DNA of 64,000 nt, taken from assembly GCF_026262505.1 (NCBI RefSeq), contig NC_067208.1, positions 8,255,962-8,319,961 on the forward strand. The letters are read 5' to 3'. How positions within the stretch are numbered: the first letter of the stretch is position 1; each line of letters starts with the position of its first letter. The position numbers and the translations under genes were made by a program. The stretch is from Trichomonas vaginalis G3. Its lineage: Eukaryota; Parabasalia; Trichomonadida; Trichomonadidae. This document shows, piece by piece, positions 46,141 through 56,604 of this stretch. Under the pieces are notes generated by a model. It made no database searches and was not told where the DNA came from. It worked only from the letters and a program-made list of their open reading frames with translations.

Positions 46141-46535
46141 GATTTTTTTTTTTTAATTTTTTTATATATATAATGATTTTAGCTATGCGCATTTCGAAAA
46201 GGCTTATAATTCTATAAGTTTCATTTCAATCAATTATTATATTTCTTTATTTTTTTTATATTATGGATATTTTCAAAAATGGCTAATATACAACGAATAT
46301 TGAAATTATTTTTGATGATTTCGAAGCTTTTAGAATAGTCAAAACAATTAAAAGATTATTTTTTAAAAAATAGTAAATAATTCCATACAAATGGTATATC
46401 ATTCAACTTATTATTTCACCAAAAGTTCATTTCCCAAACTTTGGGCCGCCAAATATCAAGTATTGGTTTCAAGTATCTTATCCGTTTGATCAAATCCATT
46501 TTTTCTTGAGGAAGATTTTTTTTAAACGTACAGCA
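46141..46535. other. Spacer upstream of the 2,114-aa gene
   Basis: Very AT-rich with long T runs and no open frame of note. It must contain the promoter of the following gene. No clear TCA-Y-W initiator could be fixed. Confidence 0.4.
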
Positions 46536-49500
46536 ATGGCGTCTTTTGAGGAAGAAACCATTGCACAGTTTCAAAAACTTCGAGAAACTTTAGAGAAGAA
46601 GGCTAATTTGGAAGGACAAATTGAAATGATGTACGCAAATGAGAAAAAGCAACAAAATAGAAGTAACGTAGAAGAATTTACTCCATTTGAATTAAATATT
46701 ACCAAAAGCAATACACCATTCAATATAAGAAATAGACAAAATACCAAATCCAGTAAATCGCGCTCAAATTCTAATATAAGTTTTTCAAAATCAATAAGAA
46801 CTCCATCTATTAAAACAACAACAAATGCAACACATTTATCTCAAAGCCCATACTTAAGACCAAGAAATATTTCGAAAACACCTCAACCAAAATCAAAATC
46901 TAAAATTTCACGCTCAAATGTTACACAAAAACGAAAAACACCAAAGAAAACATATAAAGAAGCAAGAAATAAGAACGCTACATCAAATGATCTCAATAAT
47001 ACTGAGACATTCCTTAGATCTCCAACTCCTTTACAAGAGAGGCCTAATCTCTATGATCAAACACTATATTTTTCTTCTTCTGGAGATACTGACAGTCTTA
47101 TTAATATGAATTTCCCAAAAATTGAACATCATTACAATTCTCCAAAAATTTACACTCCTGCAAAGACTCTTCCAATTATATCAACAAGTGCTATGACACA
47201 AACTCCTCTACGCTCTAGTCTCAGACCATCACTGAGAAAATCTAGTAGTTTTGACAAATTTAATGAAAATCCTACAACAGTTACATCTCCTCCATTACAT
47301 ATTAGTTTTGATGATGATCCTCAAGATTCTCATAAATATTTCCCAAGAAAATCCTCAATTTCTGCATCTTCAACAGATAGCTTGAATTCATCCAAAGAAA
47401 AACTCAAAATTAATCATCAAAACAGTATCAATGATGATTCATCATCTGAAGAAGAAATAGAAGATGCATACAATTCCTTAATGAAACTTAATCCTTTATC
47501 CAAAAATCTCGGATCATTTAATGGAACAAATGAAAATCCATATCCTGTCAGTGATAGTGATTCTCCATCTATTGAAGACATTTCAGATTATCTTAATAAA
47601 TCACAAGGATCAAGATCTTCCAAGAAATCAAACAAATCACAATCATCGCCAAAATCTAATTCATCAAAATCATCTGGAAAATCAAGAGGTTCTGTTTTAT
47701 CATCCCCACATTCATCTAAATCAGGAAAGAAATCACCAAAGAAATCATCAAGTGCTGGATCCTCAAAATCCAATAAAAGTACTCCCAAAAGATCGAAATC
47801 ATCTCTTTCTTCTCCAAAAAGTTCTAAATCATCAAAGTCTTCTCTTGGTTCTCCAAAGAGATCCCGATCTTCATCGTCAGCATCATCTCATGGATCAAAG
47901 AAGTTACAGAATTCATATACTTCTCCTTATGCTTCTTCTCGTTCTTCAGCTGCAAATTCTCCTTTATCATCACCAAGGAAATTATCTGCTGCATCATCTC
48001 ATTCATCTCTTGGTTATTCTCCATATTCATCATCAAAGAGATTGTCATCAGCTTATTCTCAATCTTCTCCTTATTCATCACCGTATTTGCTGAGTAAAAT
48101 GAGATCTTCTTCTCATTCTTCAGCACCTCCTTCTCCACATGGATCCAGACGTTCTTCTTCTGGTTCTGCAACTCCATTTACATCATCCAAGAAATTGTCA
48201 TCAAGTCCATATTCATCAGCATTGTCATCAGCGAGAAGTCTTGGACTTTTACCTCATTCATCGAGTAGATCTTCTGTTGCTTCACCATATGATAATCTTC
48301 ATGATAAAGGAAGCTTCGGTTCTTTCAAGACTTTGTCAAAGAATCGTCCTCTTTCTTCATCAATGAGTGAAGTGAGAGTTCCTTTCTCTCTTATTTCAGA
48401 AGCATTGAAGAATAATAAAGGCAAGAAAATCAGAAGAGCCAAATCTGTTGTTCTTGGATCAGATCACGGAAAGAATTTCAAAAAGAGCAGAAGAGTTTCT
48501 TCATTATCTTCTCAATCAAGTGAAATTGTTGAAGCTGCTTCTTCCGTTTTGGATATTCTTGCTGATGATAACAGAAGTCAAATTGATGATATTGATTTGA
48601 ATAACATTAATAATGAAGTTATTGAACTTTCTTTATCAAATGCTGTAGGAGAAAACTTACCAATTACTGAAATAGAGAAAGCAATTGCTTCACAATCAAT
48701 ATTTACAATTGGAAATGCAGATGAAGAAGATAAAGATTTGTTAAATAATGGAAGCTTTTCTAGCCAAAACAAATCAAAGTCTTCAGCATCAATAAATAAC
48801 AAGGATCAATCCAACCCAGAGAATTCTCAGCAAAAATCTGAATTAAATAACCAAATTAATGAAGAAGAATCTAACACAGAAATAGAAGGAAATGAAATAA
48901 ACTCAGAAGCTAATGAAGAAGAAGAAGAAGATAAATGTAATAGTCAATTAAAACAAGAAGAGGAGGAAGAAGCGAATGAAAATATTGATGATAAAACTAA
49001 AGCAGACCAAAATAATGATGAAGAGGAGAAGAAGCATCAACATCAAAATTCTGATGTACATTCTAAAAGATGTCATCATCATAGTAAAAATTGTGAAAAT
49101 AAAAAAGATGAAAATGATGGAAAGAAACATCATCACCACAATAATAATAACGACAATAACAAGGATGATGAAAAAGGAAATAAGAAACATCGCCATCATA
49201 GCAAGAAATATAAAGAAAACAACGATGACAATGATGGAAAGAAACACCATCATCATCACGGCAAGAAAGAAAATGAAAACGATGATAAACACAATCAAAA
49301 GCATAAATCCCATGGTAATAAAGAAGACGATAAGAAAGATCATCACAGATCTCATAAAGATGATGATAATAAGCATAGACATAAATCACACGAAAACAAA
49401 GATAAATTGCCAAATACTCATCATCACATACATGGAAATGATGATGATAAAATGAGAAATAAATCTCATGATAAACATCATTCGCATGATAAGAGGAAAT

Positions 49501-52500
49501 ACAATGATATTGCAGTTGGTGATTCTCAGCCTATCAATAGTAATAGACCACGCAATTCATCAACTCCTTATGATCAAAGAAAGAACAAAGATAAGTATGA
49601 TGATCCAAATTATAAAGATTATCGAAAATATGATCCATATTATCAAACCAAAGATGATGATAATTCTTCATTGAATTCTGATATTGAAGAACAATACAAG
49701 AATCAAGGACCTTACAATAATCCAGATTATCATAATCAAAAAACCAAAGATCCAAGTTTCAAAGGAAGAAATGATAATACAAGAAATCAAAGCAGAAGGT
49801 CTCCATTTGGAAAGGATAAGAGAGATTTATATGAAGATTATCAAAATGATCAACCAAATTATCCAAATTACAAGAATGATAATTATTATGATCCTCAAAG
49901 CAAAAGACCATATAACGAATCCAGAAGATATCCAATTAATACAAGAGATATGGAACCATTTAACAGAAATGCTTATGATGAATATCAGCAGAGAAATCCA
50001 AGAACTAGAACTACATATGGCCAGGATAATGATTTTGATAATACTGAAAAGAGACGTCCAATTAATGACTCTGAAAGATATCCAACTAACAGAAGAAATA
50101 CAAGAAATGCTGTAGATGATTATCAAGATTTCAATCCAAGATTTAGAGCTCCAAAAGATAGGAGAGATGACTATGAAAATTATCCAAGTAAAAGAGCTAA
50201 TGACAGAAATCCAAATTCCAATCATCAAATTGGAAGATATGATGATCCAAGACAAGACAGATCAAATCACAAACCAAATAAGATTCTTCCACAAGTTTAT
50301 TACGATGATTCTTATAATGAAAAGGATTATGATTTTCCATCAAGTGATAGATCAGATTTGATAGAGAGAAGGAATGATGATTATCCGAATAATGTCAGAA
50401 TTAACAGTCCAGTTGGAAGACTTTCAAATTTAATTAGAGGTGACTCTGACAGCGAAATTTACAAACCTCGCAGACAAAACAGGGCTTACAGAGATCCAAA
50501 GACTGGAAGAAATATATCTCCAATTTCGAAGCGCTTGCAAGATTCTCAACAATCATTTTCAGATGATGACAAATATGATCCGAACTTCTTACCAAGAATT
50601 CGCAAATACAGTAAACCAGTTCAATACATCAAACCAAAAGATAACAAGAAGAAAGAAAAGAAGAAGCAGGTCAAAAACCCAATGAAAGAAAATGATGAAA
50701 AAGTTATGACGAAGAGAGAACTAGCGCATAACTTGAGAATTTGTACCAATCCAATCAGATCTAAGCTTCTCGATAGATTACTTACTGAAAAAATCTTGGC
50801 TGAAAACGATGTCTCCATTGTTGAACCAAAGGAAAATAAAGAAATTTCAGATTATACAAGCTATGAGTCAAATTCAAACAAAAAGCAAAGTCAAAGTATT
50901 GAATATGATGATTATTACGATTCTTCATATGATTACAAATATGAAACATCAGCCCGAAACGAGACAACTGAAGATCAAAGTTATTATAACACAGAATCAA
51001 ACGAACCAAATGAAACAAATCTTACAAAAGAGAAGAAAGATTCTACTAATGATCCAGCAAAATCAGATAAACAAGGAATCTCTCCAAAGAAAGAAATGTT
51101 CAACGAAAGGAATTCTAACTTATCAGATTCAGCAAATAATGACCAAACACAGGAAACTAACAAATTTGGTCAAAAGAACTCCATTCCTTCACAGAAAAAA
51201 GCAGAAAATAACAAACCAAATTCAACAAAAGATATCCAAGCAAATGCTAATCAGGATAAATATGAAAAGAAACCAAATATTTCTGATGCTGATAAGAAGG
51301 AAAATCCCAATCAAAATGAAAAGAAACCACTACCAACAAAGGAAATCAAGGAATTAGAAAATAAAAAGCCAAATGAAAAGATTTCTGCACCAAATCAATC
51401 TAATGTATTGAATTCTAATTACAAACCATCTGATCAACCAAAGAATGGGTCAAACACAAAACATGAAATAAATGATTCCAGAAAACCAACTTCTCAACCT
51501 CCTGAATCAAGAAATGATGCTACAACAAATACAAATCAAGTGCAAAGTCAAAATGAACCTAATAAAAATAGTGATCAAAAGAATTCTAATGGAAAAACTC
51601 AAAAGCAATCTGATTTATCAAAGAATTCAAATCCAAAATCAAATCAATCTAATGGTAGTAAACTTGATTTAATGAAGCAAGTCCAATCAAAAGGAAATAA
51701 TGAAGGAAATAATAATATCAAAGATAATAAAAATAAAGATAATCGGTTGAACCAGCAACAAACCGAATTATCTAATGAAAATAGCAATCCAACAAATACA
51801 CCTGACGTGAAGAATGATAATGGAATTTCAAATCGGAAGAATAGTGATAAAAATGATTTAGACAATAAGAGAGATATTCAAGATAAACCACAAAAGCAGC
51901 AGAATTCAAATTCATCCAAGAATTCTCTTGAACAAAACATAGATAATGATGAAGAAAGAAATCAGATGAATGAGAATGGAGCTGATAAACATAAAAATAT
52001 CAAACAGTCAGGATCAACAAAGAAAGATTTACCAACAAAAAGTGCACCAAATACACTCAAATCAATATCAAGAAATCCAAATAAGGCCAACAAATCATCC
52101 AAGATTGACGAGCCAAGAATGATTCTTTCATCTGAAAATGGAATGGAAAATTCAGATCTTCAAGATTTGGATAACAAACAGTCTGAAAAACAGAGCAATG
52201 CTTCTAATACGAACGAAAAAGTAAAGAACGATAAATCAAATCCAAAGCAACAAGCAGAATTACCATCAAATATTAGTTCAAATCAAACAGAATCAGCGAA
52301 TACAGATACTTCTAAGAAATCAATCAACGATGAACCTAAATACTCAGGATATTATTCTGATTATTACACTCAATCTCAAAATGATTTATCATATGACGAA
52401 AAATCATATTATTCGTCAAATCAAAAGAAAAACCAAAGCAAAGATCGACATCATAATGATACATATGATAGTGTCAGTTATTATGATGATTCTCAGTCGA

Positions 52501-52880
52501 ATGATCCATACCAATCTACAAATAAGTCTAAATCAAATTCCAATAAAGAAAAAGAAGATACATCAACGTTTCTTCACAATTTTGAGGATCGCTTGATGAA
52601 AGAGATCCATGGAGGAAAATACAATCTTCCATATCAAGCAATGATCAATGATAAAGCAACACAGACAGAGAAGAAAAACAAGAAGAAGGCTAAACAAATT
52701 GATCCTAAATTTAAGTTAGATTCATACAAGCGACCTATGATTCTAAGTGAAGGACTTCTGATGAAACGCCAAATCAATATCAAAATGACAGCTTCCCAAA
52801 TATCAGAAGAACAGAAAGATCGATTTTGGAGATCTCAAGTGAGCAAGAAAAAACAAAATGAATTCCCTCTTCAGAAATAA
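46536..52880 (+). CDS. Very large low-complexity protein, 2,114 aa
   Basis: This is an intact single-exon gene. The true ATG is at 46,536 (MASFEEETIAQFQKLRETLE), an N-terminal coiled coil. The order then is: Ser/Thr/Lys region; a Ser-rich stretch with SKSS/SPxSS repeats (about residues 355-605); a short ordered island (KGKKIRRAKSVVLGSDHGKN); a Glu-rich stretch; a His/Lys/Asp/Asn stretch with many HHHH clusters (about 830-990); a Tyr/Asp/Arg/Pro stretch with RRDDYENYP-type repeats; a long Asn/Lys/Gln/Ser-rich part; and a conserved-looking basic C-terminus (KLDSYKRPMILSEGLLMKRQ, then EEQKDRFWRSQVS). It has no signal peptide or membrane segment. The island and C-terminus probably hold the function; a scaffold or cytoskeletal role is a guess. 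Confidence 0.75.
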   Translation: MASFEEETIAQFQKLRETLEKKANLEGQIEMMYANEKKQQNRSNVEEFTPFELNITKSNTPFNIRNRQNTKSSKSRSNSNISFSKSIRTPSIKTTTNATHLSQSPYLRPRNISKTPQPKSKSKISRSNVTQKRKTPKKTYKEARNKNATSNDLNNTETFLRSPTPLQERPNLYDQTLYFSSSGDTDSLINMNFPKIEHHYNSPKIYTPAKTLPIISTSAMTQTPLRSSLRPSLRKSSSFDKFNENPTTVTSPPLHISFDDDPQDSHKYFPRKSSISASSTDSLNSSKEKLKINHQNSINDDSSSEEEIEDAYNSLMKLNPLSKNLGSFNGTNENPYPVSDSDSPSIEDISDYLNKSQGSRSSKKSNKSQSSPKSNSSKSSGKSRGSVLSSPHSSKSGKKSPKKSSSAGSSKSNKSTPKRSKSSLSSPKSSKSSKSSLGSPKRSRSSSSASSHGSKKLQNSYTSPYASSRSSAANSPLSSPRKLSAASSHSSLGYSPYSSSKRLSSAYSQSSPYSSPYLLSKMRSSSHSSAPPSPHGSRRSSSGSATPFTSSKKLSSSPYSSALSSARSLGLLPHSSSRSSVASPYDNLHDKGSFGSFKTLSKNRPLSSSMSEVRVPFSLISEALKNNKGKKIRRAKSVVLGSDHGKNFKKSRRVSSLSSQSSEIVEAASSVLDILADDNRSQIDDIDLNNINNEVIELSLSNAVGENLPITEIEKAIASQSIFTIGNADEEDKDLLNNGSFSSQNKSKSSASINNKDQSNPENSQQKSELNNQINEEESNTEIEGNEINSEANEEEEEDKCNSQLKQEEEEEANENIDDKTKADQNNDEEEKKHQHQNSDVHSKRCHHHSKNCENKKDENDGKKHHHHNNNNDNNKDDEKGNKKHRHHSKKYKENNDDNDGKKHHHHHGKKENENDDKHNQKHKSHGNKEDDKKDHHRSHKDDDNKHRHKSHENKDKLPNTHHHIHGNDDDKMRNKSHDKHHSHDKRKYNDIAVGDSQPINSNRPRNSSTPYDQRKNKDKYDDPNYKDYRKYDPYYQTKDDDNSSLNSDIEEQYKNQGPYNNPDYHNQKTKDPSFKGRNDNTRNQSRRSPFGKDKRDLYEDYQNDQPNYPNYKNDNYYDPQSKRPYNESRRYPINTRDMEPFNRNAYDEYQQRNPRTRTTYGQDNDFDNTEKRRPINDSERYPTNRRNTRNAVDDYQDFNPRFRAPKDRRDDYENYPSKRANDRNPNSNHQIGRYDDPRQDRSNHKPNKILPQVYYDDSYNEKDYDFPSSDRSDLIERRNDDYPNNVRINSPVGRLSNLIRGDSDSEIYKPRRQNRAYRDPKTGRNISPISKRLQDSQQSFSDDDKYDPNFLPRIRKYSKPVQYIKPKDNKKKEKKKQVKNPMKENDEKVMTKRELAHNLRICTNPIRSKLLDRLLTEKILAENDVSIVEPKENKEISDYTSYESNSNKKQSQSIEYDDYYDSSYDYKYETSARNETTEDQSYYNTESNEPNETNLTKEKKDSTNDPAKSDKQGISPKKEMFNERNSNLSDSANNDQTQETNKFGQKNSIPSQKKAENNKPNSTKDIQANANQDKYEKKPNISDADKKENPNQNEKKPLPTKEIKELENKKPNEKISAPNQSNVLNSNYKPSDQPKNGSNTKHEINDSRKPTSQPPESRNDATTNTNQVQSQNEPNKNSDQKNSNGKTQKQSDLSKNSNPKSNQSNGSKLDLMKQVQSKGNNEGNNNIKDNKNKDNRLNQQQTELSNENSNPTNTPDVKNDNGISNRKNSDKNDLDNKRDIQDKPQKQQNSNSSKNSLEQNIDNDEERNQMNENGADKHKNIKQSGSTKKDLPTKSAPNTLKSISRNPNKANKSSKIDEPRMILSSENGMENSDLQDLDNKQSEKQSNASNTNEKVKNDKSNPKQQAELPSNISSNQTESANTDTSKKSINDEPKYSGYYSDYYTQSQNDLSYDEKSYYSSNQKKNQSKDRHHNDTYDSVSYYDDSQSNDPYQSTNKSKSNSNKEKEDTSTFLHNFEDRLMKEIHGGKYNLPYQAMINDKATQTEKKNKKKAKQIDPKFKLDSYKRPMILSEGLLMKRQINIKMTASQISEEQKDRFWRSQVSKKKQNEFPLQK

Positions 52881-53330
52881 TTATTTTTTTATCTATTTTA
52901 TTTGTTTGTTAAAAAATTATTGTTTATAACTACCCAATTCCTTATCAAGATCACTTATTTATCAGTACAAATTTATATTTTGAAAACAAAAGACATTTTA
53001 TTAAATAATGTTGCTAATGTATTAATCATTTTGATAAATAGAATGATATTTATACTTAGATTTATCAATATTTTATGCTGAAATGTCTAATTCACTTGTT
53101 CAAATATCTATGATACCAAAAATTGGTTTATAAATTTCAATGCAAAAATATTCAAATAAAGACGAATATTTCGAATTGAATTAGTACCCGAAACGATGAA
53201 AAATTGATAAATAAATTTTTGATTCACCAACACAATCTAAAGCTGTAGATTCAGGTGGTTGAAAAATATTATATTCTGATCAGCCATTGAATTTTTACGG
53301 ATCCGTAAATTTGACCTTACAAATTATCGA
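52881..53330. other. Intergenic spacer
   Basis: AT-rich, no supported gene. GGATCCGTAAATTTGACC and neighbouring bases precede the next start. Confidence 0.4.
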
Positions 53331-54359
53331 ATGATAAGAAATATGTTGACATTTGGAAATTTAACTTATAGAGTTCCACTCACCATCTCTCCAAGAGATG
53401 CATTTCCAGAATGCACAATAGTACAAACAGTCCAAAATATAGGAATTCCAAGGATTTATCCTTTAAAAAATAATGAGCTATTTTGCCTTGTTGGATCTTG
53501 TATGATTGCAGGTAAAGGAGACTACGAGGGCACAACTGCTGTTCCAGTCAATAAATCAGGGAAAGTAGAATTTATAAAATCTGACCCAATAAAAAATTTA
53601 TTGGTTAGTCTTGGACAGCTTAATACTATTGCCGAATCAATCCCTGTCACAAAAATTGAATGCCTTTCTTCAGATGGCTGCAGAGTTCAATACATGGGAG
53701 TTACTCCTTCAGTTTATTTAAAATATGATGAAAAAATTTTAGGTATTAGAACTCATAATACTGTCGGATTTAAGACAATAGTTTCCACTTTAAGAAAAGG
53801 AAATATAAAACTTGGAGTTTCCACTAGTTACGAATTGGAAGATGATAAATCTGTTGATACTAAGAGAATTATCGCTCATGGGATTATTTCAACTCCAGAT
53901 CTTAAAAAAGGTACATTTAAGAGAGAAAAATATGCAGATTTTGCATTAAAGGTTAATACATCCAAATTAAATAATCATAAAGAAAGATCAGGAACTTTAC
54001 CAGAAGCAACAAGTTACCAACTAATTTCCGGACTAAATTATGCTGAATCTGAAGATTACAGTCCTGGCTCAAGTATCAAAATTTCTGGGTCCACTACCAT
54101 AAATTGGGAACCATCAAAGAATGAGGCACAATTAGAAAATGATGCTGAATGGTATTATCCTGAGGTTTCCGCTACACTATCTACATCGGGCGGTGCCTAT
54201 ACGAAAGATAACATTAATCAGAAATACCCAGGAGATGGATCATCAGCTGGAGTGATAGTTGCAGTCGTAGTAATTTGCATGCTTGTAGCTTGCATCATTA
54301 TTGGTGTTGTAATTTACTTCATGAAAAAGAAGAAGGCAGATTCATATAATGAAGTCTAA
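53331..54359 (+). CDS. Membrane-anchored surface-type protein, paralogue 1, 342 aa
   Basis: This is the first of three tandem paralogues. Start MIRNMLTFGNLTYRV; the conserved body begins DAFPEC and has five conserved Cys in the pattern PEC, LFC, GSC, ECLSSDGC. Near the membrane lies EWYYPEVSATLSTSGGAYTK, then NINQKYPG. A membrane segment spans about residues 306-329 (GVIVAVVVICMLVACIIIGV), followed by a short KKKK tail. The layout suggests a type I-like protein with its body outside, yet no N-terminal signal peptide is visible in any paralogue. The family is not recognised. Confidence 0.7.
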   Translation: MIRNMLTFGNLTYRVPLTISPRDAFPECTIVQTVQNIGIPRIYPLKNNELFCLVGSCMIAGKGDYEGTTAVPVNKSGKVEFIKSDPIKNLLVSLGQLNTIAESIPVTKIECLSSDGCRVQYMGVTPSVYLKYDEKILGIRTHNTVGFKTIVSTLRKGNIKLGVSTSYELEDDKSVDTKRIIAHGIISTPDLKKGTFKREKYADFALKVNTSKLNNHKERSGTLPEATSYQLISGLNYAESEDYSPGSSIKISGSTTINWEPSKNEAQLENDAEWYYPEVSATLSTSGGAYTKDNINQKYPGDGSSAGVIVAVVVICMLVACIIIGVVIYFMKKKKADSYNEV

Positions 54360-55018
54360 AATCACTATACTTAAGGTGATAATTTTTTCAGTCTAATAAA
54401 GAGTTCATGTTTAAACATAAAACTTTTTTACACATCATGGATCAATATATTGATTCGTATAAAATAGAATATCTCATTCTCATCATCGAGTATAGTGGTC
54501 AACAAAAACTAAAAACACATCAAAATTATGGAAGATATTTTCTTTATTGAAAAAAGATATCTAATAAACTCATCTCATGATCATTCATTGTTACATAAAC
54601 ATATGTAATAGAGAATTAATCGAAAACAATTACATTTTTAAAATAAATTTTGAAATTTACACTGTTAAGATGAATACATTAGCGAAAATGCATCCATTGA
54701 TGATTAATATAATATTTTCATGCTTTAATAGATCAATTTTCGATTCTGTAGATGACAGAAACTGATTTCTTCAATTTATTAAACAACAAAATGAGTAATT
54801 AGGAAACATATAATATTTCACTAATGAGCAGATAAAATAAACCACGATAAATTCAATGTAAAACCTCCGATTTTTGATTAGAATCTCAGAAAGTTAAAAT
54901 AGGATGTTTTAATATATAGATCAAGATTATCTAAATTATTGATTGATGTAAAAATTCAGAATACTATTGAAATATATTTCTGAGTCCAAATCTGAATAAT
55001 CTGAATTCAATATTGATA
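54360..55018. other. Intergenic spacer between paralogues 1 and 2
   Basis: AT-rich. A 62-codon frame at 54,577-54,765 has no recognisable features and is not called. Confidence 0.4.
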
Positions 55019-56095
55019 ATGTTACGAAACATTCTGGCCATGAATAGTATGAACACTAGCCGAGAATCTAAAAGTCTTGGACTAAACCCACAAGATGCAT
55101 TTCCAGAATGCAAATCCTATCCATATTTTCCCGGTTATGGAATTCCACAAATTTTTCCACTCAAAAAAGATGAACTCCTCTGCTTTACTGGCTCATGCAT
55201 GTTAGCAGCAAAAGGAGATTATGAAGCGACCAATGCTCTCCCAACTAAAAATGGAGAATCTTACGAATATGTAAAATCCGAACCAATTAAAAACGCATTA
55301 GTGAGCCTTGGAACTGTTACAGGAAATATGATTCCTCAAGAACCTGTTACCAAAGTTAAATGTCTCTCTGAAGATGGTTGCAGAATTCAAGCTATGCATA
55401 TCCCTCCATCATTGTACGTTAATTATAAGCAATCATTACTCGGTATAACAACGGATGTAACAGTAGGAGTGAAATCAATAGTTTCTACTATAAAGAAAGG
55501 GAAATTAAATCTTGATTTGTACATTTCAGGAAAAACTTATGGCAAAACATACGTAGAAAGCACAGCAGATACGACAAATGGACTTATCGTCACACCAGAT
55601 CTCAAAATTGTTACATATAAGAGAGATAAATATTTTGATTTCGCAATTAATCAACAACCAACTCCAAAAAATAACCACCAAAGTAGATCTGGTACTATTA
55701 ACAAATCCGATAGCTTCTATATAGTTACTGGAATGAATTTTGATGAGATCCAAACTTATGTTAATACTGATACAGGATCTTTAACTGCTACAGTCTCGGG
55801 CAGCAACACCTTTGAGTGGGAACCAGTGAAAGCAGGATCTGATGCGGAAAATAAGACAGAATGGTATTATCCAGAAATTACGGCAACGCTTTCAACGAAA
55901 GGAGGTGCCTACACCAAAGAAAACGTCAATCAGAAGTATCCAGGCCACCATGGCTTATCTTTAACCTGGATAATTGTCATTGGCGTGGGTTGCTTTGTTG
56001 TTTTAACAATAATTATTGTAGTAGGTGTCATTGTGCATAAGAAGATTAAACATATGGATGAAGCAGCTAAATACTCCACAATTCCAGTGCAATAA
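55019..56095 (+). CDS. Membrane-anchored surface-type protein, paralogue 2, 358 aa
   Basis: The ATG at 55,019 (MLRNILAMNSMNTSRESKSL) aligns with the starts of paralogues 1 and 3. It has the same five-Cys body (DAFPEC, LLCFTGSCM, KVKCLSEDGCRIQAM) and the same juxtamembrane motif (EWYYPEITATLSTKGGAYTK). A membrane segment at about 315-339 (WIIVIGVGCFVVLTIIIVVG) is followed by a basic cytoplasmic tail ending YSTIPVQ. The YSTI could be a sorting signal of the Yxx-phi type (inference). It is intact. Confidence 0.7.
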   Translation: MLRNILAMNSMNTSRESKSLGLNPQDAFPECKSYPYFPGYGIPQIFPLKKDELLCFTGSCMLAAKGDYEATNALPTKNGESYEYVKSEPIKNALVSLGTVTGNMIPQEPVTKVKCLSEDGCRIQAMHIPPSLYVNYKQSLLGITTDVTVGVKSIVSTIKKGKLNLDLYISGKTYGKTYVESTADTTNGLIVTPDLKIVTYKRDKYFDFAINQQPTPKNNHQSRSGTINKSDSFYIVTGMNFDEIQTYVNTDTGSLTATVSGSNTFEWEPVKAGSDAENKTEWYYPEITATLSTKGGAYTKENVNQKYPGHHGLSLTWIIVIGVGCFVVLTIIIVVGVIVHKKIKHMDEAAKYSTIPVQ

Positions 56096-56604
56096 ACAAA
56101 ATCTAGTAAAAAATTATAATTATATTTTTTCTTTGAGTTTTTCTTACAAAAAGAATAATACCTTCAATATGGATTTACATGTTTATCTTCAGGATGTAAT
56201 AGCTTGCATGTTTTCCGAAATGAATCTGAAATTTGCTACAAAAATATCAATAAATAATAATATCAAGCTTCTTGTTAATCAGTCATTACAAATGAACTAT
56301 GAATCGAGCATTTTGGAGAGAGTTCTTCCTATATTTCTGAAATGTATATTATTTGTTTGAGAGTTCATTAGTCATAGCTTAAATATATCCTATGCAATAT
56401 ATGTAGATATCATCATTGCAATGAGAATTAGTTGTTAGCCCTTTGATAGCGAAAGTATCGTTGATGTAATTGAATTGTTTTCCAAAGCTAGAATTATTAC
56501 ATTATAATCCTCATCTAATTTATGAGATAAATTTATAAAAATCGGATCTAACCGGCAAATTTGTATTGATATCCGAAATAAATTGTGAACTCATTATAAA
56601 ATCG
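56096..56604. other. Intergenic spacer between paralogues 2 and 3
   Basis: A short frame from 56,169 (MDLHVYLQDVIACMFSEMNL, ending 56,360) looks gene-like but has no known relative here and no clear upstream signals. It may be a decayed gene end. Confidence 0.35.

Noticed and set aside
46141-46535. Extended N-terminus of the 2,114-residue protein from 46,506
   Set aside because: The codon at 46,506 is TTG. The first ATG in frame is 46,536, so the shorter start was used. The same applies at 55,013 (ATG 55,019) and 58,136 (ATG 58,139).
48948-49455. Long Ile/Met-rich frames on both strands inside the 2,114-residue gene
   Set aside because: They are frame shadows of the His/Asp/Asn/Lys-rich codons and have no independent start signals or domains.
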